Origin: Branchiostoma floridae
Taxonomy: Eukaryota; Chordata; Leptocardii; Amphioxiformes; Branchiostomatidae
Direction of reading: 5' to 3'
Assembly: GCF_000003815.2 (NCBI RefSeq)
Contig: NC_049979.1
Span: 21,408,518-21,472,517, forward strand
DNA length: 64,000 nt
In this document: positions 21,177 through 31,430 of the stretch, piece after piece
Layout of the letters: each line of letters begins with the position of its first letter
Position numbering within the stretch: position 1 is the first letter of the stretch
Notes under the pieces: generated by a model
The model's database searches: none
What the model saw: only the letters and a program-made list of their open reading frames with translations
What the model was told of the DNA's origin: nothing
Translations under genes and position numbers: made by a program

Positions 21177-21209
21177 AGAGAAGGAAGAAAAGAGAAGGGA
21201 AAGAAGAGA
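21177..21209 (+). promoter_or_regulatory. Polypurine tract
   Basis: There are 33 consecutive purines (AGAGAAGGAAGAAAAGAGAA and on) six bases upstream of the 3' LTR. This is the expected position and composition for plus-strand priming. The 6-nt spacing to the LTR is slightly larger than usual. Confidence 0.8.
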
Positions 21210-21215
21210 CAGATC

Positions 21216-21391
21216 ACGCCACTATTGTATAGTGTTAATGTTATAAGAGGTTTGGACCACCCCCATGCAACTAGTGGTAGGGTCCGATTGTTCATCATTA
21301 TGGGTTCCATCTAGATGTTGCCAAATAGATTGTGCTCCTGAATATGCGCTCACTGTCATCCTTGAGTCGTCACCGTACGTGTTCCCTATTG
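21216..21391 (+). repeat. 3' long terminal repeat (176 bp)
   Basis: Same length as the 5' copy, two substitutions, no indels. It is followed directly by the right target duplication. Confidence 0.92.
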
Positions 21392-21396
21392 GCGCA
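21392..21396. repeat. 5-bp target-site duplication, right
   Basis: GCGCA, identical to 16196-16200. Confidence 0.85.
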
Positions 21397-21714
21397 ATCG
21401 CATGCAATACAATGGGAACAGATCATGTTAGAACTAACGTTAGGGTGTTTTTTTCTACGTGTGCTTTACACATGATACTAGTATGTCGCTGTGGCTTATA
21501 GCATGCCCGCAGTCCCCGCCACGGCCAATGGAATGTTTGGAGAATATGTCAAAGCTTTCAAGTTTGGTGAGATTCTTTTTTTTCTACATGTTGGCCGGTT
21601 TTTTACTACCTTGCTCCTCTTTCCTAGCCCCCCCTTTTCCGCTATGGAATAACCCATGGTCGCTGGCCAATGAGCTGCCTAGTATTCATATTGCGTAATG
21701 CAGATGCAACGTAA

Positions 21715-22034
21715 ACCAAGCTGATTACGAACACAGCAGTCATTTCGCTGCCAGGCAGAGAGGAGACAACACGGCTCTGGGACCTGTCTCTGATGATTAA
21801 TAACGACTGCCCCCACGCACTGCAATTCGGTAAGTAATCAGCTTCCAGTTCCACTTCTGCATAGTCAAGAGGATCTTAGAATAATTGATCGTGTTCTTTG
21901 GTCAGAGCCAGGTATAGTTGGATTATGAACTTGATTTAATTGTTAGTTTTGGATTTTTCAAATGTATAGGTAAATGCAATTGACCTGTCCTTTTTGGCAT
22001 TCTTGTTGCAGGGGCTCATCATAAAGATGTCTAA
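21715..22034 (+). CDS. Candidate two-exon gene tail, unrecognised
   Basis: An open frame from 21715 reads TKLITNTAVISLPGREETT and on through LWDLSLMINNDCPHALQF to a consensus donor, GTAAGT at 21830. After 181 bp an excellent acceptor (pyrimidine run, TTGTTGCAG) ends at 22011. Joining them keeps the frame and reaches a TAA at 22032-22034 after a few residues. Both splice signals are clear, but the exons are short (115 and 23 nt) and the start is unknown because an in-frame TAA lies just upstream of 21715. It lies about 320 bp beyond the LTR element. No domain is recognised; chance cannot be excluded. Confidence 0.28.
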
Positions 22035-23533
22035 GAAGTACAACTTACTTGCAGTGAAAAGGAAACATCTCATCAACATGGACTTATTATTCTTTTCCTT
22101 ATCACTTTTATTCTTCTTATTCTTATTTAAAAGCGAATCAACATATTCGAATATTTTGAATATTTTGTTGGGCTTAATAAGTGTTCAGGTACAGGTTGAT
22201 ATGTGTGTGTCTCTCTGATCTCTCGATCTCAGCACAGGTCGGGCAAGAGAGATCCACACGAACTCCTGCCGCTGCAAGGGACGTCGCTGATGGCTTACAC
22301 TGGAAGACGAGCTGTATCACTGAAGGGAAGGACATCCGTGTGCAAATTGCTACAAGGGGACTGAGGCTGGGTGCCATGCAAAACCAGAAACAATGTTGCC
22401 CGAAGGAGCAAGGCCATGAGAGGGAAATGCCAGACCGGCAGCAGAGCCGCGTGCAACCAAGCGATTGCGCTGCTATTGAAGGAAAAACTGACTGCAGTTA
22501 GAGAATTCATGGACTAACATACATGTGCTGTCTGCGTTATTTGACTGCGTCTATTCTATTATGTCATATTAAGGAATGTAAAAAAATAATTCAATTGACC
22601 TAGACAACGACGGTCTAGAGGGTGGATATACGAATGGTAGACATCCCAACCAAATGTATATGAAATCTTTATTGACACGACAAAAGTACAGCGACTTTCG
22701 TGAGGATTATAACAAGTACATACAATACAACTAAGCAGACGTATATGCATATTTACAGATATGAATAAGTCAACATATTATTTCTAGCATGTCATTTACA
22801 TAATTCAAACGTTGCCTGCAAATTTCTTGAGTTACAAACAGACTTTTACCAATCTAACGTTTTCGGGAGTTTCTCAACGCTACAAATACACGTCCATGCA
22901 GCCGTTTACTTTTTGGGACTTTTTGGAACTCGGAGTAATACATCAATGGGACGTTACAAGTATATTGTGCATACAAGCTGCAGCAGCCTTTCACTCCGTC
23001 ACTTACAAGAAGATACAACACAACGTTTGCTAGATGTAATAATGTATTAATGTAGTGATGTATTATTGTACTATGATTGTTATTCTTAGACAGTTATTCG
23101 TTTGATGACGTAAACTGCAACAGACCGAGATGTACAAGTAACCAATGTTGAGTGATATGAGCGGAGTTGAGTAGATGTCTGTCAGGTAAAACAGAATACA
23201 AAGACGGAAGATTTCTACGGCAGTTCGGGAGAGCAGACATTTGTCTGGTACTGAGACAGAATGTGAAGACGAGAGTGTAAGGTAAGAGCGTTCAGTTCAG
23301 GAGAGACAATAGAGAACTTCAGTTAAGGCCTGAGTGAGATAGCATTATTATGAAGTCTGTTATAACGTTAAACGTATTCCGTGCCTAGCGTACGGAAATT
23401 CTTGTCTCTGCGTCATTTCTTTATCCTTCATGTGCTGATCTTCAAATTCCAGTCGGCAACTAAAGGAACCTGTATATATTTGTTACATGTCCAAGTTGGA
23501 GATGTTGTCGTAATTTTCCTAACTTTACAACAT
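22035..23533. other. Unassigned stretch
   Basis: A 106-codon plus frame (22181-22501) is Gln/Arg-rich but shows no domain. Nothing else was supported. Confidence 0.4.
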
Positions 23534-24085
23534 CAACCCTTCATACTTGTGGCTCTTGCCGTCCTGCCGTTTCCGACAAGAGCACAAGATCATATTCCCT
23601 AACCATCTCATCCAATCCTTTCATACAACACACTAACCTTTCATGCTTGTGGCTCTTGCCGTCCTGCCGTTTCCGACAAGGGCACAAGATCACATTTCCT
23701 AACCATCCCATCCAATTCCTTCATACAAGACACTAACCCTTTATGCTTGTGGCTCTTGCCGTCCTGCCGTTTCCGACAAGAGCACAAGATCACATTTCCT
23801 AACCATCCCATCCAATTCCTTCATACAACACACCAACCCTTCATACTTGTGGCCCTTGCCGTCCTGCCGTTTCCGACAAGAGCACAAGGTCACATTTCCT
23901 AACCATCTCATCCAATCCCTACATACAACACACTAACAACATTTCCTAAAGATCCCATCCAATTCCTTCATACAACACACTAACCCTTCATGCTTGTGGC
24001 TCTTGCCGTCCTGCCGTTTCCGACAAGAGCACAAGATCACATTTCCTAGTCATCTTATCACATCACTTCATACAACACACTAATC
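23534..24085. repeat. 100-bp minisatellite, five copies plus one partial
   Basis: The marker GGCTCTTGCCGTCCTGCCGT occurs at 23551, 23651, 23751, 23851 (as GGCCCTTG) and 23998. The first four intervals are exactly 100 bp. The last is 147 bp because a partial unit (about 47 bp) intervenes. Units contain CCGACAAGAGCACAAGATCA and AACCATCCCATCCAATTCC and differ by a few substitutions. The marker also holds the near-palindrome CTTGCCGTCC..GACAAG. Confidence 0.95.
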
Positions 24086-26699
24086 CATCAAATCCAAATG
24101 GCGCCACCCTTCCCGTCATACACCTCAAAACAAGATGGCGGCGCCCATAAATGCAACGAAAAACAGAACAGGTTTTGCTATCGCAAACCTGTAATCAAGC
24201 AAGTCTCCACGGCCCCTACGTATCATCCACTCGATCGGTCTTTGGCCTACGAGGAAGTCGGAGTAATCCGATTCCTTTGGAGTTCTGTGTTTGGAATCGT
24301 CTGCTAAGCCTACCAACACCGCGCACTGTGGGACGCCGTTGATGACTGATTGTTGTCAAGCGGTATCTCTACAAAATAAGGGAAACACCGACGTTTGTGT
24401 ATGCTACTTTGTACAACCAGTTCCGTATTGATAGGCATGCATCTTTGAAAAAAAAATCTTTTTGAAATCAAACTGACTGTGCTGTTTGTGACGTAGGTGC
24501 TGTTTTCGGTGTGTCTATTAATTTTGTTCTTGGTCTTTTTTTGCTTGTTCCCTGGTCTAAGCTTCCGTACTATGCGGCTGGTTTTTGTATCCCGATGTCG
24601 TTCATCGAAGAGTTATAGGAAGTAAAGGCCTGAGTGTTTTTACACGATTTCCACATTACATTCTGGTATTTTATACCGTTGTGAGTTGTCAGCTTGATAC
24701 GGCAACATTTTCCATTAGATCTGACCTAGAGGGGGGCTATTTTTCATTGGTCTTCCTCCATCACCACCTCAAACAGGGAAGGAAGAATGGCACTTGACAC
24801 AATTTTCCTCTCCTCGCTTGAGCTGTTATCAAAATGAGGTGTATTGAATCGCCTTCATGTGTGCATGTAATGAAAGTACTCAAGAGAGAGGTACTGCTCC
24901 GAGTTCGATCCATCACAAAAGCTTTTGACCTAGTTTAGCCGATCGCAGATGATATTTTTGCAGTTCTTATGTTGCATACAGTCTGCGGAGACGGACGCCT
25001 CCCCAGTGCTGGCCTCCGGTTTGCTCTGTCTGAAGAAAAAAAATTACTTTTCTTTCCTCGTTGTAGCCGGGAGCTGATGACTACAATCAAATTGCTCTCT
25101 CTCTCGCGCGCGTTTTGTCTCACCGAGGGGAACGAAAGCGTCCTTGGGGGCGGCGCATTTCCAGCAATGCCAGGCAAAGTCTTTAAACCATATCTTAACT
25201 GGCGTTTGCTGATATGATGAGTTCTCCGTAGATAATGTCGTAATCTCGACACCCACGGGAAACCGCATCATCCACTTAACGTCACACAGTACATTGGTTC
25301 GCTTCGCTACAGGAGTGGAAATGAGATCATGATCACCAATTTGGGTAAGATCTGTAGAAGATGAATCTACCAGGGCAAAGCGGATGAAGGCAGACAAATG
25401 CGCACCATACAATTGTAGATATGCTTAAGCCTTTAATGGAAATGTTAGTTCTGTAGAAGCGTTCTGAGGCTAATTCCACCGCGCTTTTCTGGGAGGTCAA
25501 TGGAATCTCTCCGGTGTTATTTTAACGGTTGAGACGTTTTGCAATGTGAGGACAAAAAGCCAGAGAAATCCTCCAGTTCCTCTAGGCTACAGGCAGGTAA
25601 TAAGTATTATTGCTTCTTCAAAACGCAGACGTAGTGTCATTCATCAGTTAACTTAGAACTTTTATCTACGGGATATGCATAAAATGGCTTCTTTGTGAAC
25701 AGAGTAAGGCCCATGCATGGAGTTCGGTGGACTTAAAATGTGAATAAATTATCATTCGCCAGTAAAACTGCCCGTTGCCAGTGAGAGAACATGTAAACAC
25801 ACTACACGGAAAGCAGTACTTGTATTCGGAAAAAATGAAATCATCTACAAAACATTTTCAAGGTTTTTACAGACCAACAGACCAACAAAAACATCTTTTT
25901 GCTTAAGTCGTCCAACCCGTCAATTTGTAAAATCAATCTCTTACTTATGTGACATACGGAAAGAAGTCAAATCCTTCAAATAGGTGAAGTAGAAATAGAT
26001 TTAGAACAGATGCTATTTTTCTTTAAGTTTCATATTCCTTCACTCTGAAGGATACAAGTCAGTATACCACTGGTTTGGTTTGTTTGAAACTAGCCGTCGG
26101 GCATGGTCTTGCATCAAAGTTATTGTAGCCGACTGACTCCGCCTAAGCCTAGACATCCGTTGCACTGATTACAGATAAACTTAATTGTGGCCACAACGAT
26201 TTGGTCGTGGCCACTAGGCAAATGAATGACTGAAACGGGGCGTTAATTGAATATGTGTCATAATGGTTAATCGCACTGGGTGTTCGTCATGCTGTTGACC
26301 ATGTTGGTGTATTGATGACATTCTTACTGGTACAAGGACGCAATCAATTTACTGCTTACACTAATAACCTCGCTGAAGAGCTAATCTGACAATGGCCTTG
26401 ACAGAGAAGAAAAATATGCACAGTATTTACAAGGTCTTTGTACCCCTAGCTCTTTTCGAAAATGCAATTAATAATGGCCTACATATCCCTGCCTAAAGAT
26501 GCATCTCATTCCAGTAGCGTGCATTTAGGTTGAACGACAACAGCCATAAAAAAATAAAGACATGTCCATGGCGAAAGATGCAAAAACCACCGTTCTCCTG
26601 CAATATCAAGTTGCACACCAGGGGGCTTAAACTTGCCCCGATCTTTGTTTTTTTCAATACCTACACACAAACTAAATTTCTTTGTTATCTATGAAGGCC
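24086..26699. other. Unassigned; one GC-rich patch with YY1-like site
   Basis: At about 24097-24150 an ATGGCGCCACCC segment faces AAGATGGCGGCGCCC, giving a short inverted GGCGCC arrangement and a perfect AAGATGGCGG (YY1-type) motif. Such motifs mark some promoters, but no exon with good splice signals follows. A second patch near 24970-25220 holds overlapping frames on both strands without domains. The remainder is featureless. Confidence 0.35.
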
Positions 26700-26893
26700 T
26701 ACGTCACATTTCCTAACCGGGATCCGGCCCAACTGTTTGCGGAAATGAAAAATTAAAGTTAATGCCAATAAATATGCACAAGGTATGCTGTTGAATTATT
26801 TTTGATCCACTTTGTATTTTTGTTGTCTTGTATATGGTACTTTTCGTTCCCCAAAACTGCCCGGCCGGGTCCCTTTCTGGAAATGTGACGTTA
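26700..26893 (-). mobile_element. Foldback MITE, family F1, copy 4
   Basis: The left end is TACGTCACATTTCCTAACCG then GGATCCGGCC. The right end is CCCGGCCGGGTCCC..GGAAATGTGACGTTA. The core matches copy 2 (AATGCCAATA.ATATGCACAAGG, GTTGTCTTGTATATGG). It preserves the outermost CTACGTCA/TGACGTTAG ends best. Confidence 0.8.
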
Positions 26894-27388
26894 GTCTAAC
26901 TGGTGCTTTAGTTATACTATAATATAACGTTAAACACTCACAGGCAAATAGACAGATGCTGCCAAACGCACACACACACACAGGTACACAGACACGACAA
27001 GAACAATACCTTCATCTTAACTATGTAACATTATAAGATTCTTCTTATCTTGCGTTATTTGTTCTCATTACACCATGAAGTTATGTGGGAGTTTTAACCG
27101 TCCACTCTCACCATAACTGACCGTTCTGTTAATCCAGATCATTACCCTGGGCTTATTGGGGTCAGAAACCTCCTTTCAAATTGTTTCAACCTTGCTCTAT
27201 TCTGGTCCATTGTCGGTGGATAATTAGCCGAAGCAATGGGCAGATCTAATGACCGTTATGTAAAAGTTATGCCAATGCCACTACTAGTGACTTAAAGCAA
27301 GCTAGTCTTATTTTCTCACGTTGAGTCAAACGAGGTCTTAAGCATTTTTTGGTGTGAACGTGCTTGAATGCCTTTCATATGAATTGAT
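26894..27388. other. Unassigned stretch
   Basis: Contains a short (CA) run near 26970. Nothing else was seen. Confidence 0.4.
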
Positions 27389-27710
27389 AAGGTAAAGCTA
27401 AGGGCACAAACTGCCGTACTTTTATTTTGGAGGCCACGTCCGCCACGTTTTTCTGAAAACGTGGGGAAGGACTAGCAAGAGCAGAGAGAGAATACGTCAA
27501 CGCACGTCACACGCACGGTTACCGCAGCCTGAACGTAGAGACAGTTCTGTATGCACTTTACGACTTGTCTGCGTGCTCCCAAATCCGCTGTATTACGTAC
27601 GATTTTGTACGCAGGCGGTACTTACCACTTACGGATACCAAAAGATTGTCCACGTTTATGCACGTAGACACGCAGTTGCACGTACGGCGGGTTGTGCCCT
27701 TACCTTAAGG
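27389..27710. mobile_element. MITE, family F3 (single copy in window)
   Basis: About 322 bp are bounded by inverted ends: AAGGTAAAGCTAAGGGCACA then AACTGCCGTAC on the left, and GTACGGCGGGTTGTGCCC then TTACCTTAAGG on the right. The ends match over about 27 positions with a small indel. The interior is CG-rich (many ACGT words) with an internal palindrome CCACGTTTTTCTGAAAACGTGG and no coding frame. Confidence 0.72.
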
Positions 27711-30555
27711 TACATCAAACACGGAAATATAATATGTAGCTAGAAATACTTGTTATATTTATACCTATTCAAAGCGCAAACATTACCTTGTCAATGCTGT
27801 GCAGTGTACGCAATATCAGTGTGAAAGTTGCATAAGCGATGTAATTCTCTTTTAAATCGCGAGGTCATGGCCATATTAGCCTTTAAGTTAAAGACCAACC
27901 ATTAGTCGAACATTATCTCACTGATGTCGAAAGTTCAGATCACATAATGAAAAAAAAATGAACGGTGTCCTCATCCAAAAGTTTATCGAGCACAACGGTA
28001 CGGATGACATGATTTCAAAATAAGCAACCAATCAAGCGATCAAACAACCAACCCAGCATGCCAAAATTACCTCAAAGCAAACAAAGTAGGTCCAGTTCCT
28101 GGTCCTTGTTGAGCTTGTAACATGGACGTTGTAACGTTGGATTTAGTCACAACCTCATCTTCCTTAAAAAAAAGCAAAAACCGTGGGCAGATCCAAGTTT
28201 TTTAACCTATAGCTACAGGAAAGTTAGCCTATTTAACGACGTGCCCATGCGAGCATGATTTATACTGAAGACTGTGTGGTGAAGAGTTGTGACAGGGTGA
28301 CCTATTGTTGAGTCTTTCTCTTTCTAGTAAAGTCCACTTTAAAGACATAGACTCGGAATAATTCAGTATAATTATTATATGGCTTAAGTAGTCTACAAGT
28401 AAAACATTATAAATAAAAAACAATTGGAACATTTATACATTCGTGCGATTTAGGAAAAGGGAATGAAATACGCAGAGTGAAAGTCCATATGGATTGCATC
28501 ATGCGCACTTGCTGTTACGAGTTTTACATGTTTATGCTCTTCAATGTCCGAACAAAGACTTACTTCGAGGCAGACATTACTTGGGATCATACTTAGATAG
28601 ACAGCATTGGTTAGTACGTGAAATATAGTAGCGCTGCGGTAAAAGTAACGGCACACGAAACGACACTGGTAAAACTTCTGACCTGACACGCATGTCTACT
28701 GATGAATGGCACTGCACACTGCATAATGGACATCTGATACGCCGGCTTAGTAAGCTGTCGCCTTAATCTGGCTTCAATTGTTGACATTTATCATGTGCTA
28801 ACTGTCAAGGTTAGGGGCGAACCAGCGTTTTATGAAATGAAGTCGCTTTCCATCATCTTCCACAAACTATCTGTTGACTTGGTGAACAACAACATACCGT
28901 TGGTTTCTTTGGAAGTTCACAGTTCTTTGATATGTCTGCATTGTGTCCTGAAGTTTTAATCTCTATTTCTGAATATTGGTATGCATACTGTTGATATTAC
29001 AGTTGCTATGTTACGAAAATCTAAAAAAAGTGCCAGGAAGGCTTATCAGAGCCTAGTTTCTTTCTTGAACCTTTGTTCATTCACGAGAAGCTCAAATCAG
29101 CCTGCAATCCCCTTTTCATAGGCATTGTGGCCATACAAAATGTAACAAACATACAGCCCACATTATTCAAGTCCTAATAAATTTATACACACTTTAAACG
29201 TACAAGGACAAATCCACGAAGTGAAGGCTGTTGTCCGTTCGTTTCGGTCATTTCTGTTACTTAAAGAGTATTTCAAATGAGTTGGGGCCGTGAGTGTGTC
29301 TGGTGGTACGTCGTAGGCGGTTGCAGGTTTTGTCCTGATATTACATAATGGTCCTTTTTAAACTATCCAATTGACAGAATCTCCGGCCCTCAATCAACAA
29401 CAGTATAGATGAAACAAACCCATGACATCCCTGTGTGTTTGAGGAGACCGTCGTATTAACGTCCACACACTCACGTATAATCCCCATCTGTCCCATGCCG
29501 CTGAGTTGAGCCGATGATAATGCATTCATCATTAGGGCCGACCTCAGTCCAAGGCCAGCAATTTACGGCAATACGTCAGCATTAGAACGGGGTGGGGGTG
29601 GGCACAGGGAGGTTTTGCTTTAACACCGCATGGCCCTGTAAAGCTCATCCCAGTCGATTTGGAAAGTTTCCTGCAGCCTAGCTTTTTAATGAACTGTCAT
29701 TATGTCGACCATATGTAAAGTCCTACAGGAAAAACAAATGTTAAGTTTCCGATTACGGTTTTGAAAACAGAAGTATAGTCGATAGCTTCCTAGATTATAT
29801 TTCCCCTTTTCTTTGTTTTTTTCGGCTGAAATGAAATTTTTCAACATCAAATTGTAATCATACAAATATACATTGTACAAGTACGAGTATATCTATAAAC
29901 TGAAGAAATATGTACGATATTTACTACAAATTCTTACATCAACTGTTCATGCCCAAGTCTGTTAACAGAGAGCGAAACAGAAGAAGTCAGTTTTGATTTT
30001 TTTCTTCACTTTTATGTCTCTTTCTAGCGGCTCACCAAAAGAAAAACTAAGTCATGCTATGGTTTTTGCTAGCATAGGGTCGGTCGGGCAACCGAGAACA
30101 GGACTTAGATGTACGCTAGCCAGACACACCTATGGCGTTTGGTGACTTTCCAAATCTAGATAAAAGGAAAATTTTGAATCTCGTTCGTCACCCAATAGGT
30201 ATTCTAGTAGCTGTGTCTGGATCGAAAAATCCTTAGAATGAAGGCACTTTTCATAGCCCTCATTGTCAATAGAAGATCGTGGCATATGGAATAACCAGAA
30301 ATGATGTTGTGCAACCTTCGTTATTGGCTCATTCCCTACACACTCCGCGTCCCTTCAAAATTACAGACCAGAAACATGTGCAGCACTTTGTTAAAAGCTA
30401 TTGGTCGATATTTACTGTGTGATCTGAACGCAAACGTATGTATGCACTCTGGCAAAGCTATTTGTTATGTTTGCCTCCTACCTGTACGGTGTGTCTGGAG
30501 GTTTCTTTTTCCACTTTGCCGTATACGTAGTTATTTGAGCACTTATTGGGTCTTA
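27711..30555. other. Unassigned stretch
   Basis: Short frames only (28229-28432, 28450-28689, 29341-29532, 29686-29880, all minus), none domain-like. No repeats were recognised. Confidence 0.45.
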
Positions 30556-30957
30556 CAAGTCGACCTAGACAAGAAGCTAATCTTTCCAGAAGAAGTAGTG
30601 ACAACAAGTCTAAGACCGGATGTGATCCTGAAGTCAAGTCAGACAAAGCAAGTAGTCCTTCTGGAACTGACTGTTCCATGGGAAGAGAGGCTAGAGGAAG
30701 CCCATGAAAGAAAGGCCTTGAAGTATCAGGAACTGGTTCAGAATTGCAAAGACCAAGGATGGAAGACACAATGCTTCCCAGTGGAGGTTGGGACCAGAGG
30801 CTTTATTGGTCAGTCAGTATGGAAGGCACTAGGAGCAGTTGGTGTAAATGGGAAAAGGAGGAGAGATGCTACCAGAAGACTAACCGAAGAAGCAGAACGC
30901 TCATCACGATGGATCTGGATCCGAAGCAATGAACGTGATTGGAAAGGTCATGACTAG
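30556..30957 (+). pseudogene. 5'-truncated non-LTR retroelement, C-terminal RLE-like domain
   Basis: About 133 codons run to a TAG. They begin QVDLDKKLIFPEEVVTTSLR and carry RPDVILKSSQTKQVVLLELT, then VPWEERLEEAHERKALKYQE. The RPD-x13-E spacing followed by a basic helix resembles the PD-(D/E)XK restriction-like endonuclease found C-terminal to reverse transcriptase in R2/NeSL-type elements. From memory, similar tails (ELTVPWE...ERK..KY, PVEVG.RGF) follow RT in many invertebrate retroelement proteins. The frame is open further upstream to 30301, but that part does not look coding, and no RT precedes it, so the copy is 5'-truncated. The reading frame is still intact to the stop, suggesting a fairly young copy. 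Confidence 0.6.
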
Positions 30958-31067
30958 GCAGTATTGGCCACACTGCCTGCCCCGCCTCCCGGAGGGGGTC
31001 CTGCTAGGGGGCGAAACCCCCAATGATGGGAGGAAGCAGCTGAAGATGTCATGACGCAGTACTACTC
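30958..31067 (+). mobile_element. 3' UTR of the truncated retroelement
   Basis: Directly after the stop is a C/G-rich segment with CTCCCGGAGGGGGTCC and CTAGGGGGCGAAACCCCC, both able to form short hairpins. The position is right for a structured 3' UTR used in target-primed reverse transcription. Confidence 0.4.
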
Positions 31068-31430
31068 ATCCACTGTTTTCGGTAAGCACACTGTCAACAT
31101 GAAAACAGGAAGTGAGCAGAGAGTGGAAGACTGCGTCACCGCAAAGTCGAGACTGTCAGGAGTGACATGAAGTAGCGTTCAGAGGTGGAAGAACTAGTCG
31201 TTTATCAGACATGACAGACATTCCAGGTCACGGAGTCTATGGGAGAGTATACTTCTTGACAAGGAGGAGGTATCATTGTTGACGTGTCTGTGTTTTCGCA
31301 ATTATACGTTTTCCATTTTCCATATGCTGCTCACGTTTACCGTATAGGGTGACCGGAAGCGGCCTGTGAACACGTGTTATGTTATTAATCAAAGCCTTAT
31401 TTGCATAATGTTTAATGAACTTTAATTGAA
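31068..31430 (+). repeat. Dispersed repeat family D, copy A
   Basis: Starts ACTGTTTTCGGTAAG, contains GGAAGTGAG, TGACAGACATTCCAGGTCA and ends TTATTTGCATAATG..TTAATGAACT..AATTGAACAA. Related copies lie at 44950, 51355 and 56935. Class unknown. Confidence 0.62.

Larger units (their letters stand above)
16201..21391 (+). mobile_element. Non-autonomous LTR retroelement carrying two tandem arrays
   Basis: The element is 5191 bp: 5' LTR (16201-16376), candidate primer-binding site, gag zinc-knuckle remnant, retropepsin-like domain, 54-bp minisatellite (17474-20155), a second 91-104-bp tandem array (20270-20995), purine tract (21177-21209) and 3' LTR (21216-21391). It is bounded by GCGCA duplications. 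I found no reverse-transcriptase, RNase H or integrase frame anywhere inside, so it cannot copy itself. LTRs differ at 2 of 176 positions, implying recent insertion and hence mobilisation by a relative in trans. The LTRs lack TG...CA ends (they run ACGCC...CTATTG), and the boundary is set by where the two copies stop matching, exactly at the duplication. Membership of the Ty3 group is an inference from the 5-bp duplication and the knuckle-protease order. Confidence 0.87.

Noticed and set aside
16202-21391. CRISPR-like array
   Set aside because: The 54-bp units are contiguous without unique spacers, and the context is an animal LTR element.
30301-30555. N-terminal part of the 218-codon frame
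   Set aside because: Composition changes abruptly at about 30556; upstream residues look like chance translation of flanking DNA rather than the retroelement protein.
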